Origin: Bog-473 sp035534235
GTDB taxonomy: Bacteria > Actinomycetota > Acidimicrobiia > Acidimicrobiales > RAAP-2
Direction of reading: 5' to 3'
DNA length: 64,000 nucleotides
NCBI GenBank assembly: GCA_035534235.1
Contig: DATLSH010000057.1
Coordinates: 1 to 64,000 of the forward strand
The notes under the pieces were generated by a model, which saw only the letters and a program-made list of their open reading frames with translations, was not told the origin of the DNA and searched no databases. Made by a program: the position numbers and the translations under genes. Shown here piece by piece: positions 9,020-18,292 of the stretch; position 1 is the first letter of the stretch, and each line of letters starts with the position of its first letter.

Positions 9020-9510
9020 AGGTAGGGCTCTTCCCGGGCTCCTTCGACCCCTTCCACAACGGTCATCTTGAAATCGTCGAGCGGGCCAGCCACCTCTTCG
9101 ATGAGGTGGTCGTGGCCGCCCTGCGCAACCCGCAGAAGAGCGAGCCCCTCTTCGGGTTGGAGGAACGCCAGGAGATGCTTGAGCAGGTGCTGGCCCATCT
9201 CCCCTCGGCGCGGATCGTGTCGGTCAGCACGCTGCTGGTGAACGTGGCGCGCGACGTGGGGGCCTCGGCCATCGTGCGGGGCCTGCGGGCGGTGTCCGAC
9301 TTCGAGACCGAAATGCAGATGGCGCAGATGAACCACCACCTCTCGGGGGTCGAGACGATCTTCATCCCGACCAGCTCGAAGTACTCGTTCGTGGCCTCCA
9401 AACTCGTGCGTGAGGTGGCCCGCTTCGGGGGCGATGTCTCCGCCTTCGTGCCCAAGATCGTGGCGGAGTGCATGGTGGCCAAGTACGAGGGTGCGAAAGG
9501 GAGTCTGTGA
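9016..9510 (+). CDS. coaD: Phosphopantetheine adenylyltransferase
   Basis: 164 residues, the usual length. It transfers AMP from ATP to 4'-phosphopantetheine, the penultimate step of coenzyme A synthesis. The nucleotidyltransferase motif is FPGSFDPFHNGH with HNGH at residues 14-17, and the C-terminal ATP-binding region TSSKYSFVASKLVREVA stands where ISSTxIR occurs in the family. The start GTG overlaps the rsmD stop and its own stop TGA overlaps the next GTG, so the three genes are translationally coupled. The longer open frame (from 8944) lies inside rsmD and is ignored. Confidence 0.96.
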   Translation: MKVGLFPGSFDPFHNGHLEIVERASHLFDEVVVAALRNPQKSEPLFGLEERQEMLEQVLAHLPSARIVSVSTLLVNVARDVGASAIVRGLRAVSDFETEMQMAQMNHHLSGVETIFIPTSSKYSFVASKLVREVARFGGDVSAFVPKIVAECMVAKYEGAKGSL

Positions 9511-10064
9511 GCGATCAATTCCTGGAACTTGACGAACCGGCGGTCGAGGTCAACGCCGAATCGATTCTGGAGCAACTGCTGGAGATACTGTCCACAGCCA
9601 AGTCGATGCCACTCTCCTCTTCGGTGATGGTGTCGCGCGAAGAGATGACCTCGTTGCTGCACGCCGCGCTCGACTGCCTGCCCGACGAGCTCCGCCAGGC
9701 CCGCTGGCTGCTGCGGGAACGCGAGGAGTTCCTGGCCGAGCGGACCCGGGAGGCCGAGGCGCTGATGGAAGAGGTCCGGGCCCAGGCCGAGCGCATGGTC
9801 CAGCGGACCGAAATCGTCCGCCAGGCCAACTCGGTGGCGCAGCGGATCCTCGACGACGCCAACGACGAGGCCCGCACCATGCGCCACGAAGCCGAGGACT
9901 TCTGTGATCAGAAGCTGGCCGGCATGGAGATCGTGCTGGACCGTCTCACCCGCACGGTGCAATCCGGCCGGGCCAAGTTGGCGGCGGCCCCGGTGGAGGC
10001 GGCGGCGGAGGACGAGGACGCGGCGGCAGAGGAGGACGGCTTCTTCGACCAGGACCTTCCCTAG
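9507..10064 (+). CDS. sepIVA: SepIVA/DivIVA-like coiled-coil septation protein
   Basis: 185 residues with a predicted amphipathic coiled coil from about residue 65 to 160 (ELRQARWLLREREEF, then EEVRAQAERMV and AQRILDDANDEAR) and an acidic alanine-rich tail. A conserved position between coaD and DUF177-rpmF matches the mycobacterial septation factor SepIVA, which helps coordinate peripheral cell-envelope synthesis and division. The sequence evidence for SepIVA is moderate and rests on the coiled coil and synteny. The gene is coupled at both ends: GTGA with coaD, and TAGTG with the next gene. Confidence 0.7.
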   Translation: MSDQFLELDEPAVEVNAESILEQLLEILSTAKSMPLSSSVMVSREEMTSLLHAALDCLPDELRQARWLLREREEFLAERTREAEALMEEVRAQAERMVQRTEIVRQANSVAQRILDDANDEARTMRHEAEDFCDQKLAGMEIVLDRLTRTVQSGRAKLAAAPVEAAAEDEDAAAEEDGFFDQDLP

Positions 10065-10588
10065 TGGAGAGGGACCCGTTCGTGGTGCACATCGCCCGCC
10101 TGAGGCGGTCGCCGGGGCTGACGTGGCACGAGGTCCGGCGGGGTCCGGTGGAGCTGGCCGGCCCGCTCGACGTGGCTGGTATCGATCCGGGGCGCAGTGT
10201 GGTCCCGGCCGGTGCCGAGGCCGAGTGCGACGTCAACCTGCAGCCGTTCCACGGGGGCATCGACGTGGAGGGCACGGTGAGCGCCCCCTGGGTGGGGATC
10301 TGCCGGCGCTGCGCGGTGGCCGTCTCGGGCGAGTTGCGGATCGCCGTGCACGAGCGGTTCGGCGAGGGTCCGGTGCCGGGGGATGAGATGTACCCGGTGG
10401 AGGACGACGCCCTCGACCTGGGGCCCCTCGTGCGTGACGCCGTCGTGCTCGACCTGCCCATGGCCCCGTTGTGCCGGGAGGACTGCGCCGGGCTGTGCCC
10501 GCAGTGCGGGGCCGACCGCAACGAGGGCGCCTGCGCATGCGTTGTCCCCGCCGATCCCCGTTGGGCTAACCTCGATGTGCTCCGGTAG
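10064..10588 (+). CDS. yceD: DUF177/YceD family protein
   Basis: 174 residues. The C-terminal CREDCAGLCPQCG.....GAC cysteine cluster and the position immediately before rpmF are the signature of YceD (DUF177), a family linked to 23S rRNA/large-subunit maturation in plants and bacteria. The middle contains ICRRCAV, a second cysteine pair typical of the family. The start GTG shares one base with the upstream stop (TAGTG). The tail ends 49 bp before rpmF. Confidence 0.9.
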   Translation: MERDPFVVHIARLRRSPGLTWHEVRRGPVELAGPLDVAGIDPGRSVVPAGAEAECDVNLQPFHGGIDVEGTVSAPWVGICRRCAVAVSGELRIAVHERFGEGPVPGDEMYPVEDDALDLGPLVRDAVVLDLPMAPLCREDCAGLCPQCGADRNEGACACVVPADPRWANLDVLR

Positions 10589-10637
10589 CTGACTCTCTGC
10601 GGCCGGCGCGCCCCCGTTCGATCGTTGGAGACCCACG

Positions 10638-10817
10638 ATGGCTGTTCCGAAGAAGAAGAAGTCCAAGGCCAAGGGCCGTAGCCATCAGGCTGCGGCCTGG
10701 GTCCTGCGCCGCCCGCCGCGCAGCGTGTGCCCCCATTGCCAGGCGGCCAAGACGCCCCACGTCGTCTGCCCCAGCTGTGGTTGGTACAAGGGTCGGCAAG
10801 CCGTAGAGGTCGACTGA
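10638..10817 (+). CDS. rpmF: 50S ribosomal protein L32
   Basis: 59 residues beginning MAVPKKKKSKAKGRSH, the canonical L32 N-terminus. CPHC and CPSC form a zinc ribbon (C+ form). The gene is too short for a 60-residue cutoff but is unambiguous. It lies between yceD and plsX, an order conserved across bacteria that ties ribosome production to phospholipid synthesis. A weak purine-rich stretch (TTGGAGACCC) precedes the ATG by about 5-10 nt. Confidence 0.96.
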   Translation: MAVPKKKKSKAKGRSHQAAAWVLRRPPRSVCPHCQAAKTPHVVCPSCGWYKGRQAVEVD

Positions 10818-10818
10818 C

Positions 10819-11844
10819 TTGAGCCGACGGGGTGAGCGTCCGTCACCGGGGACGCTGGCCACCCTGCCCGTCGCCGTCGACGCCATGGGGGGCGACAAGG
10901 CCCCGGGGGAGATCATTGAGGGCGCCCGGCGGGTGGCCGCGGAAGACGGCATCCCCGTCGTGCTGGTCGGGCCACCCGACCAGGTGGGGGACACGCTCGG
11001 GCTGCCCCTGGTCGCCTGCACCGAGGTCATCTCCATGGACGAGGACCCGGCCGGCGGTGTGCGCCGCAAGAAGGACTCCTCCCTGGTGCGGGCGGCCGAG
11101 CTCGTGCGCGACGGCAAGGCATCGGCGATGGTCTCGGCCGGCAACACCGGCGCCACCATGGCCTCGGCGTTGCTGCGCATGGGGCGGCTGCCGGGGGTGG
11201 TGCGGCCCTGCATCGCCACTCCGCTGCCCCGGTTGGGACGCTCGCCTGCGGTGCTGGTGGACGCCGGGGCCAACTCGGAGTGCACCCCGGCCATGCTGGT
11301 GCAGTTCGCCCGGATGGGAGCCGCCTACGCCTCGGCCCGCTTCGGCACGGAGGCGCCCACGGTGGGCCTGCTGTCCATCGGTGAGGAGTCGGCCAAGGGG
11401 ACGCCGCTGGTCAAGGAGACCCACGGCCTGCTGGTGCAGGAGCGCGGCTTCTCGTTCGTGGGCAACCTGGAAGGGCGGGACCTGCTGCCGTCGCCGGCCG
11501 ACGTCATTGTGACCGACGGGTTCACCGGCAATGTGGCCCTCAAGGCCCTGGAAGGTTCGCTGCGCTTCCTCTTCGACGCCATGCTCGGAATCTTCGGCAC
11601 CAACGAGGAGACCAAGGCGGCAGCCGACGTGCTGCTCCCGTACCTGCTGCCGATGGCGGCCCAGTTCGAGCCGGAGAACACCGGCGGGGCCATGCTGCTC
11701 GGGACGGACGGGGTCTGCGTGATCAGCCACGGATCTTCCAACGCCACGGCCGTGGTGAACGCCGTCCGGGTGGCCTTCGAGTGCGCCACACGAGGGTTGG
11801 TGGATCACGTGGCTGCAGCCGTTCTCCCTGTTCAAGAGGCATAA
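10819..11844 (+). CDS. plsX: Phosphate acyltransferase PlsX
   Basis: 341 residues. PlsX makes acyl-phosphate from acyl-ACP, the first committed donor for glycerolipid synthesis with PlsY. Family motifs are VAVDAMGGDKAP at residues 18-29, SAGNTGA, VDAGANSEC, and IVTDGFTGNVALK near residue 235. TTG 10819 begins 1 bp after the rpmF stop; a later start is possible because the first 15 residues are not conserved. Together with acpP downstream the locus supplies lipid synthesis. Confidence 0.93.
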   Translation: MSRRGERPSPGTLATLPVAVDAMGGDKAPGEIIEGARRVAAEDGIPVVLVGPPDQVGDTLGLPLVACTEVISMDEDPAGGVRRKKDSSLVRAAELVRDGKASAMVSAGNTGATMASALLRMGRLPGVVRPCIATPLPRLGRSPAVLVDAGANSECTPAMLVQFARMGAAYASARFGTEAPTVGLLSIGEESAKGTPLVKETHGLLVQERGFSFVGNLEGRDLLPSPADVIVTDGFTGNVALKALEGSLRFLFDAMLGIFGTNEETKAAADVLLPYLLPMAAQFEPENTGGAMLLGTDGVCVISHGSSNATAVVNAVRVAFECATRGLVDHVAAAVLPVQEA

Positions 11845-11870
11845 ACGGGCACTTCGAGGGGAAAAACCCC

Positions 11871-11883
11871 TACACTGCGACCC
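11871..11883 (+). promoter_or_regulatory. -10 box (TACACT) of leaderless acpP
   Basis: TACACT at 11871-11876, then GCGACCC (7 nt), then ATG 11884. The identical TACACTGCG core recurs at 45302 and 55536. Confidence 0.6.
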
Positions 11884-12180
11884 ATGCCTGCCGAAACCCA
11901 CACCAATCAGGGCCCTCTGGATCGCAACGGGGTCTTCGAATTGATCCGGGACCAGCTGGCCGACATTCTGGAGACCGACCCGGCGACGATCACCGAGGGT
12001 GCGTCGTTCGTAGAGGATCTGGACGCCGACTCCCTGGCCCTCATTGAGCTGGTCGAGGCGCTTGAGGAAGAACTGGGGGAGCGGTCCGTCGGGTTCCGCA
12101 TCGATGACGAAGACCTGGAAGACCTCCGCACCGTGCGCGACGCGGTCGACTATGTGTATGCCAAGCTTGAGGCGGGGTGA
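11884..12180 (+). CDS. acpP: Acyl carrier protein
   Basis: 98 residues, acidic, with the phosphopantetheine site DADSLALIE; Ser50 is the attachment residue. It carries growing acyl chains in fatty acid synthesis. The N-terminal extension of about 14 residues before the first helix and the tail (YVYAKLEAG) are slightly longer than in E. coli AcpP. It has its own TACACT -10 box and no Shine-Dalgarno, so it is probably leaderless. Its last 23 bp overlap the likely start of rnc. Confidence 0.93.
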   Translation: MPAETHTNQGPLDRNGVFELIRDQLADILETDPATITEGASFVEDLDADSLALIELVEALEEELGERSVGFRIDDEDLEDLRTVRDAVDYVYAKLEAG

Positions 12181-12850
12181 CCTGGCCCAACGGTTGGGCC
12201 ACACCTTCAGCGACCCCACCCTGTTGGAGCACGCGCTGGCGCACCGGAGCTGGTGCGGCGAGCAAGGGGGGGGTGCACCTTCCAACGAGCGCCTCGAATT
12301 CCTGGGCGACGCCGTCCTCGGGCTGGTCGTGGCCCGCTACACCTTCGAGTGCTACCCGCACTTCCCCGAAGGCAAGCTGGCCAAGGTGCGGGCGGCCGTG
12401 GTGAACGCCCGCGTGCTGGCGCAGGTGGCGGAGCGGTTGGGGGTGGGGGACGAACTCCTCCTCGGTCGGGGCGAGGAGGCATCGGGAGGCCGGTCCAAGG
12501 TCTCCCTCCTGGCCGACGCCCTTGAGGCCATTCTGGGCGCCATCTACCTCGATGCCGGCTGGGAGGCCGCCGAGCTCCTCATCCTGCGCGAGCTGCGCGA
12601 GGCCATCGCCGACGCGGCCCGCGAGCCCGACGACTTCGATCACAAGAGCCGCCTGCAGGAGAAGGCCGTGCGCGACGGCGACGGCACGCCCCGTTACGTG
12701 ATCGTCGGCTCGGGCCCCGACCACGACCGCGTCTACGTGGCCGAGGTGCTGCTGGCCGGGACCGTGTGCGGCACCGGCGAGGGGCACTCCAGAAAGGAGG
12801 CGGAGCAGGAGGCGGCCCGCAAAGCATGGGAGGGACTCCACAGTGCCTGA
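12158..12850 (+). CDS. rnc: Ribonuclease III
   Basis: 230 residues. RNase III cleaves double-stranded RNA in rRNA precursors and structured mRNAs. The catalytic signature NERLEFLGD lies at residues 43-51 and LLADALEAILGAIYLD holds the second metal site. The C-terminal dsRNA-binding domain (KSRLQEKAV... to RKEAEQEAARKAWEGL) is complete. ATG 12158 overlaps the acpP tail by 23 bp; TTG 12167 is an alternative giving a more typical N-terminus. The 3' end overlaps mutM by 8 bp. Confidence 0.94.
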   Translation: MPSLRRGDLAQRLGHTFSDPTLLEHALAHRSWCGEQGGGAPSNERLEFLGDAVLGLVVARYTFECYPHFPEGKLAKVRAAVVNARVLAQVAERLGVGDELLLGRGEEASGGRSKVSLLADALEAILGAIYLDAGWEAAELLILRELREAIADAAREPDDFDHKSRLQEKAVRDGDGTPRYVIVGSGPDHDRVYVAEVLLAGTVCGTGEGHSRKEAEQEAARKAWEGLHSA

Positions 12851-13742
12851 ACTGCCCGAAGTCGAGACGCTGCGCCAGGATCTGGCCCGCGAGGTGGTGG
12901 GCAAGAAGATCAAGGCGGTGGCGGTGGCCAACGGGCGCTCGGTACGCCGCCACGCCTCGGCCAAGCACTTCCGTGTCCCGCTGGAGGGCCGTGTCATCAA
13001 GTCGATCGGTCGTCTGGGCAAGTACCTGCTGCTCACCCTGGACAGCGGCGACACCCTGGTGGTGCACCTCGGGATGAGCGGGCAGCTCCTGCGGGTCAAG
13101 TCGGTCAAGGACACCAAGCCCAAGCACACCCACGTGACCATCACCTTCACCCAGGGCGGTGAGCTGCGCTACGTCGACCCCCGCACCTTCGGCGAGATGT
13201 TCGTCTCCACGCCGCCGCTCAAGGCCGACGGCATGCCGCTCAGCCCGGTTTCGGGCACGGCGGGCGGTGACGGGACGGCCATCCGCAAGGCCATTCCCGA
13301 GCTGGCCCACCTGGGTTTCGACCCCATTGAGGACATGATGAGCTGGGACCGCTTCGGCCTCCTGCTGCACCAGCACAAGGCCGGGATCAAGAGCATGCTC
13401 ATGGACCAGAGCTTCACCGCCGGCATCGGCAACCTCTATTCCGACGAGATGCTCTACCAGGCCGGGCTGCGCTACGACCGCGCCTCGGACTCCCTGACGG
13501 CGACCGAGGTGCGGCGCCTCTACCGGGCCATCGTCGAGACGCTGGCCGACGCCATAAAGCACCGGGGCTCGTCGCTGGCCGACGAGCAGTACCGCGACCT
13601 GTTCGGGGAGATCGGTGACTTCCAGGGCTCGCACCAGGTCTACGACCGCGAGGGCCAGGCCTGCCGGCGCTGCCGCAATACCATCGTCCGGGTCAAGACG
13701 GGCGGCCGGTCCACCTTCTTCTGCGAGCATTGCCAGGTCTGA
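12843..13742 (+). CDS. mutM: Formamidopyrimidine-DNA glycosylase
   Basis: 299 residues. It removes 8-oxoguanine and formamidopyrimidines, with AP-lyase activity through the N-terminal proline. After the start codon the protein begins PELPEVETLR (Pro2, Glu3 catalytic). The helix-two-turn-helix region contains QSFTAGIGNLYSDEML, and the C-terminal zinc finger has Cys274, Cys277, Cys294 and Cys297 (CRRC...CEHC). An insert of about 20 residues (KADGMPLSPVSGTAGG) sits between the beta-sandwich and linker. It overlaps rnc, as in other actinobacteria (rnc-mutM-smc). Confidence 0.96.
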   Translation: MPELPEVETLRQDLAREVVGKKIKAVAVANGRSVRRHASAKHFRVPLEGRVIKSIGRLGKYLLLTLDSGDTLVVHLGMSGQLLRVKSVKDTKPKHTHVTITFTQGGELRYVDPRTFGEMFVSTPPLKADGMPLSPVSGTAGGDGTAIRKAIPELAHLGFDPIEDMMSWDRFGLLLHQHKAGIKSMLMDQSFTAGIGNLYSDEMLYQAGLRYDRASDSLTATEVRRLYRAIVETLADAIKHRGSSLADEQYRDLFGEIGDFQGSHQVYDREGQACRRCRNTIVRVKTGGRSTFFCEHCQV

Positions 13743-13770
13743 ATCGCCCAGCCTGACCACTCTCTCCCGC

Positions 13771-13783
13771 TAGGGTCGCCCGA
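13771..13783 (+). promoter_or_regulatory. -10 box (TAGGGT) of leaderless smc
   Basis: TAGGGT at 13771-13776, 7 nt, then GTG 13784, no ribosome-binding site. Confidence 0.55.
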
Positions 13784-16700
13784 GTGTTCCTGAAGTCGCT
13801 CAGCATGAAGGGGTTCAAGTCGTTCGCCGACCCCACCGTGCTGGAGTTCGAGCCGGGGATCACGGTAGTCGTCGGGCCCAACGGGAGCGGCAAGTCCAAC
13901 GTGGTCGACGCCGTCACGTGGGTGCTGGGCGCCCAGGGCCCGAGGTCGTTGCGCTCGGCCAAAATGGAGGACGTCATATTCGCCGGGACCTCCTCGCGCC
14001 CGGCTCTGGGACGGGCCGAGGTGTCGCTGACCATCGACAACGCCTCGGGCAAACTTCCCATCGACCTGGCCGAGGTGACCATCACCCGGACGCTGTTCCG
14101 CTCCGGGGACAGCGAGTACGCCATCAACGGGGCGCCCTGTCGCCTGCTCGACATCTCCGAGCTCCTCTCCGACTCCGGTGTCGGCCGCCAGCAGCACATG
14201 ATCATCGGCCAGGGCCAGCTCGACACCGTGCTCAACGCCCGGCCCGAGGACCGCCGCGCCATCATTGAGGAGGCGGCCGGCGTCCTCAAGCACCGGCGCC
14301 GCCGGGAGCGGGCCGAGCGCCGCCTGGCCGCCACGGCCGAGAACCTGGAGCGCCTGGGCGACCTGGTGCGCGAGGTACGCCGGCAGATCCGCCCGCTCGA
14401 GCGCCAGGCCGCCGCCGCCCGCTCGCACGACAACGTCGCCGGCGAGCTCCTGGCCATCCGCCGCTACCTGGCCGGTGCCGAGCTGGCCGAGCTGCAGACC
14501 CGGCACCGGGCGGCGGCCCAGAGCCTGACCGTCTGCCAAGAGGAGGAGCGCGCCCTGCACGAGGCGCTTGAGGCGCTCGACGCCGAGGCGTCCTCCACCA
14601 CGGCCCAGCTGTCCTCGCGTCGGGAGGAGGACCTGGCCCGCTCCCTGGGCCGGGTGCAGGGCCTGGTGGAGCGGGCCCGTGGCACCACGGCCGTGCTGCG
14701 GGAGCGGGGGCGGGCGGTCGGGGTCGCCCTGGATGCCGCGGCCGACGTCGACGTGGTCTCCACCCTGGAGGCCGAAGCGGCGCGCCTGGCCGCCGAGATC
14801 GCCTCCGCCTCTCCGGAGGAGGACGCCGGCACGCCGGTCGGAGCCGCGCTGGACGCCGAGGAGGCCGAGCTGCGCCGGCGCTGGGCCTCCGTCCTGGGCG
14901 ACGACGGGCCGGATGAGGCGCTCTCCAAGGCGGAGGCCCGGGGTGAGCTGGTGGCCCGGGCCGCCGAACGCGAGCGCCTGGACCTGGCCGGGCTGGACGA
15001 CCGGGTGGCCGCGCTGGAGCGGCGCGCCGCCGCCGCCGCCGTCCGGGCCGATCTGGTGGGCCGCGCTGCCACCGGCCTGGAGCAGACGGCGGCTGATCTC
15101 GGCGCCGAGCTACAGGCCCGCACGGCCGAGCTGCACGGCGCGGCGGGGCAGGTTGAGGCGGCCCAAGGGACGGCCGATCAGGCTGAACAGGATCGTCACC
15201 GCACTGCCGCCCGGGCGGAGGCACTGGAGCGGGCCCTGCGGGACCTCCACGGCGCCGGGGGCCGCGAGCTCCTGCGCGACGTGGACGGCGTGGTGGGGTC
15301 GCTGGTGGAGCTGGTCGACATCGACGAGGGGTGGGAGGCGGCCTTCGAGGCGGCGGCCGGAGCCGGCGTGGCGGCGGTGGTGGTCGACGGGCGGCGCTCG
15401 GCGCAGGCCGCCCTGGCCACCTTGCGCGCGCAGGGCGTCACGGGAGCCGTCCTGGCCCCCCGCGCCCCCCGCGCCGGCGCGGCCACGTCGGCCGCGGCTT
15501 CGGTCCCGGACGACCTGCCGGCGGGCAGCAGTGCACAGTCCGTGCGGCGGCACGTGCGGGCCCGCCACGGTGAGGCGATCGCTGAGTCGGTGCTCAATGC
15601 GCTGCTCGCCCGGGCTGTCCGGGTCGACGGGTGGGAGGAGGCCATCGATCTGTCCCTGGCCCGTGACGACCTGGTCGTCGTCACCCCCGAGGGGGACCGG
15701 TTCGCAGCCACGGGCTGGCGGGTGAGCTCGGCCACCAGCGTGGTCACCGCCTCGGCCGTGGAGGAGGCCCAACGGCGGGCCGGGGAAGCCGCCGACGAGG
15801 CCGACGCAGCCGGAGCGCACCTGGCCGAGGCCCGGATCGTCCTGGCCCGGGCCCGCGACGCGCGGGCACTGGCCGAACGGGCGGTCGACCGCCACGGCTC
15901 GACCTGCTCCACCGCGGCGGCCGACGCCGAGCGGCTGGACGAAGAGCAGCGCCGCCTGGCCGAGGAACTGGACCAAGCCCGGTCCGACCGTGACGAAGCG
16001 GCCCGCCGGCTGGATGTCGAGCGGGCCGAGAGCGCGCGCCTGGCCCAGAGCCTGCCGGTGCTCAAGGAGGCCGTCGGGGCCGGGCACGAGCTGGCCGCCC
16101 GCCGCCGGGAGTTCGCCGACCGCCAGGCGGGGCTGGCCGAGCGCCGCCGGGTGCTGGCCGAGCGCCAGGCCGAGATCGAACGCCGTCTGCACGGTCATGC
16201 CGAGGAGCGGGCCACGGCCGCCGCCCGGCGCCAGCGCCTTGAGGCGGAGGGGTCGACCCTGTCCCGGCTGGAGGCGGTCGTCGAGGGCGAGCAAGCCCGC
16301 CTGGCCGGCATCTTCGACGCCCTGCGCCGGGACTACCAGGTCCAGATCGATGCCGTGCGGGCCGGAGGGGAGCGGCTGGAGCGGCTCCGCCAGGACCGGC
16401 AGGAGACCGAGCAACGGCTCGATGCGGTGCGCGCCCGCACCCGGGCCCTCGACCTGGAGTCGAACGAGGTGGCGCTGCGGGTCGAGACCCTGGACGAGCA
16501 CATCGGCCGCGACCTGGGGGCGGTGCCCGAGGAGCTGGCGGGACTGCCCGCACCGGAGGTGCCCGAGGGCACCACGCTGCCCGCCCATGCGGCCGAGCTG
16601 GAGCGCAAGCTGGCGGCGCTGGGCCCGGTCAACCCGCTGGCCCTCGAGGAGCTCTCCTCCTTGGAGGAGCGCCACAAGGAGCTTGAGGTCCAGGTCGACG

Positions 16701-17236
16701 ACGTCCGCGGGGCGCGGCGCGAGCTGCACGAGGTGGTGCGGACCCTCGACCACGAGATCCTGACCTCGTTCGCCGCCGCCGCCGCCGACGTGAACGAGCA
16801 CTTCTCGGCCCTCGTCGCCATGCTCTTCCCCGGTGGCACCGGCCGCCTGGTGCTGACCGAGCCCGACGACCTCCTCAACACGGGCGTCGAGATAGAGGTG
16901 CGCCCGGCCGGTCGCAACGTCCGGCGGGTGTCACTGCTCTCCGGCGGCGAGCGCTCCATGGCCGCACTGGCCTTCCTCTTCGCCGTGTTCCGCAGCCGGC
17001 CCTCGCCCTTCTACATGATGGACGAGGTCGAGGCCGCGCTGGACGACGTGAACCTGCACCGGTTCCTCGGCCTGGTCCGCGAGTTCCGCGACGAGGCGCA
17101 GCTGCTCATCGTCAGCCACCAGAAGCGCACCATGGAGACGGGCGACGCCCTCTACGGCGTGACGATGGCGCCGGGCGGCTCCTCGCAGGTGGTGAGCCAG
17201 AAGGTCGAGAAGGAGAGGGAGCAGGAAATCGCGTGA
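13784..17236 (+). CDS. smc: Chromosome segregation protein SMC
   Basis: 1150 residues with complete SMC architecture: N-terminal ATPase head with Walker A GPNGSGKSN at 31-39, a long coiled coil, a hinge at roughly residues 500-650 (LVELVDIDEGWEAAFEAAAG), a second Ala/Arg/Glu-rich coiled coil, and a C-terminal head with signature LSGGERSMAALAF near 1050 and Walker B YMMDEVEAALDD near 1077. It loads with ScpA/ScpB (not in this window) to extrude DNA loops. The gene has its own -10 TAGGGT 7 nt upstream, and its stop overlaps the ftsY start (GTGA). Confidence 0.97.
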   Translation: MFLKSLSMKGFKSFADPTVLEFEPGITVVVGPNGSGKSNVVDAVTWVLGAQGPRSLRSAKMEDVIFAGTSSRPALGRAEVSLTIDNASGKLPIDLAEVTITRTLFRSGDSEYAINGAPCRLLDISELLSDSGVGRQQHMIIGQGQLDTVLNARPEDRRAIIEEAAGVLKHRRRRERAERRLAATAENLERLGDLVREVRRQIRPLERQAAAARSHDNVAGELLAIRRYLAGAELAELQTRHRAAAQSLTVCQEEERALHEALEALDAEASSTTAQLSSRREEDLARSLGRVQGLVERARGTTAVLRERGRAVGVALDAAADVDVVSTLEAEAARLAAEIASASPEEDAGTPVGAALDAEEAELRRRWASVLGDDGPDEALSKAEARGELVARAAERERLDLAGLDDRVAALERRAAAAAVRADLVGRAATGLEQTAADLGAELQARTAELHGAAGQVEAAQGTADQAEQDRHRTAARAEALERALRDLHGAGGRELLRDVDGVVGSLVELVDIDEGWEAAFEAAAGAGVAAVVVDGRRSAQAALATLRAQGVTGAVLAPRAPRAGAATSAAASVPDDLPAGSSAQSVRRHVRARHGEAIAESVLNALLARAVRVDGWEEAIDLSLARDDLVVVTPEGDRFAATGWRVSSATSVVTASAVEEAQRRAGEAADEADAAGAHLAEARIVLARARDARALAERAVDRHGSTCSTAAADAERLDEEQRRLAEELDQARSDRDEAARRLDVERAESARLAQSLPVLKEAVGAGHELAARRREFADRQAGLAERRRVLAERQAEIERRLHGHAEERATAAARRQRLEAEGSTLSRLEAVVEGEQARLAGIFDALRRDYQVQIDAVRAGGERLERLRQDRQETEQRLDAVRARTRALDLESNEVALRVETLDEHIGRDLGAVPEELAGLPAPEVPEGTTLPAHAAELERKLAALGPVNPLALEELSSLEERHKELEVQVDDVRGARRELHEVVRTLDHEILTSFAAAAADVNEHFSALVAMLFPGGTGRLVLTEPDDLLNTGVEIEVRPAGRNVRRVSLLSGGERSMAALAFLFAVFRSRPSPFYMMDEVEAALDDVNLHRFLGLVREFRDEAQLLIVSHQKRTMETGDALYGVTMAPGGSSQVVSQKVEKEREQEIA

Positions 17237-18258
17237 CCGCGCTGCTCATCGCCCTCGTGGTGGCGGTCGTTGTGGTCCTGGCCGCCGCGCTCTACCTGGT
17301 CGCCCGTTCCCGGCGGGCCGCCGAACCTCCCGAGGCGCCCGAGGCGCCCGAGCCGATCTACCGCAGCCGCCTGGGCAACGTCCGTGGGCTGTTCAGTGAC
17401 GCCGTGTCGGCCCTGCGCACGGGGCGCATCGATGCCGCCACCTGGGAATCCCTGGAAGAGGCCCTGATCCGGGCCGATGTGGGGGTGGCCACCACCGACG
17501 CCCTGCTGACCGATCTGAGGAAGCGGGTGGCGGACAAGGAGATCGGCGGCGGGGACGATCTCCTGGCTGCCCTGGCCTCGGCCGTGCGCACCCTGCTCAA
17601 GACGTCGGGATCGCGTGCCCTGCGCTTCGACGGCGCTCCCGGTGCCACCGACGTCTGGCTGGTGGTCGGCGTCAACGGGGTGGGCAAGACCACCACCATC
17701 GGCAAGCTGGCCCGCCAGCAGTCGGCCGCCGGACATTCGGTGCTGCTGGCCGCCGGCGATACCTTCCGTGCCGCCGCTGCCGACCAGCTCGCGCTGTGGG
17801 CCGAGCGCGCGGGGGCCGAGATCGTCCGGGGCGCCGAAGGGGGAGACCCCAGTGCCATCGTCTTCGACGCCGTCCAGCGCGCCGCCGCCCGCGGCAACGA
17901 CCTGGTGCTGGCCGACACGGCCGGGCGCCTGCACACCAAGGTCAACCTGGTCGAGGAGCTCAAGAAGATCCGGCGGGTGGCCGATCGCGCACCGGGCCAT
18001 GTCTCCGAGGTGCTCCTGGTCCTCGACGCCACCACCGGCCAGAACGCCCTCGCCCAGGCCCGTCAGTTCACCGAGGCGGTCGCCGTCACCGGGATCGTGC
18101 TGACCAAGCTCGACGGCACGGCCAAGGGGGGCATCGTGATCGCCGTGCAGCGCGAGCTCGGCCTCCCGGTGAAGCTGGTCGGCCTGGGAGAGGGGCCCGA
18201 CGACCTGGTGGCGTTCGACCCCGACGAGTTCGTCGACGCCCTGCTCGGCCTGGACTGA
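17233..18258 (+). CDS. ftsY: Signal recognition particle receptor FtsY
   Basis: 341 residues. An N-terminal transmembrane helix (residues about 3-24) anchors the protein directly, followed by a short linker rich in Pro/Glu/Ala, and the NG GTPase: GVNGVGKTTTIGKL from residue 146 (G1), DTFRAAA, DTAGRLHT (G3), TKLDGTAKGG (G4), and the GLGEGPDDL closing loop. It docks the ribosome-SRP complex at the membrane. Its GTG start overlaps the smc stop, and ffh follows 34 bp later. Confidence 0.96.
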   Translation: MTALLIALVVAVVVVLAAALYLVARSRRAAEPPEAPEAPEPIYRSRLGNVRGLFSDAVSALRTGRIDAATWESLEEALIRADVGVATTDALLTDLRKRVADKEIGGGDDLLAALASAVRTLLKTSGSRALRFDGAPGATDVWLVVGVNGVGKTTTIGKLARQQSAAGHSVLLAAGDTFRAAAADQLALWAERAGAEIVRGAEGGDPSAIVFDAVQRAAARGNDLVLADTAGRLHTKVNLVEELKKIRRVADRAPGHVSEVLLVLDATTGQNALAQARQFTEAVAVTGIVLTKLDGTAKGGIVIAVQRELGLPVKLVGLGEGPDDLVAFDPDEFVDALLGLD

Positions 18259-18278
18259 GCCGGCGCGGGTCACCCCGC

Positions 18279-18292
18279 TAACCTGAGACCCC
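18279..18292 (+). promoter_or_regulatory. -10 box (TAACCT) of leaderless ffh
   Basis: TAACCT at 18279-18284, 8 nt, then ATG 18293, without a Shine-Dalgarno site. Confidence 0.55.
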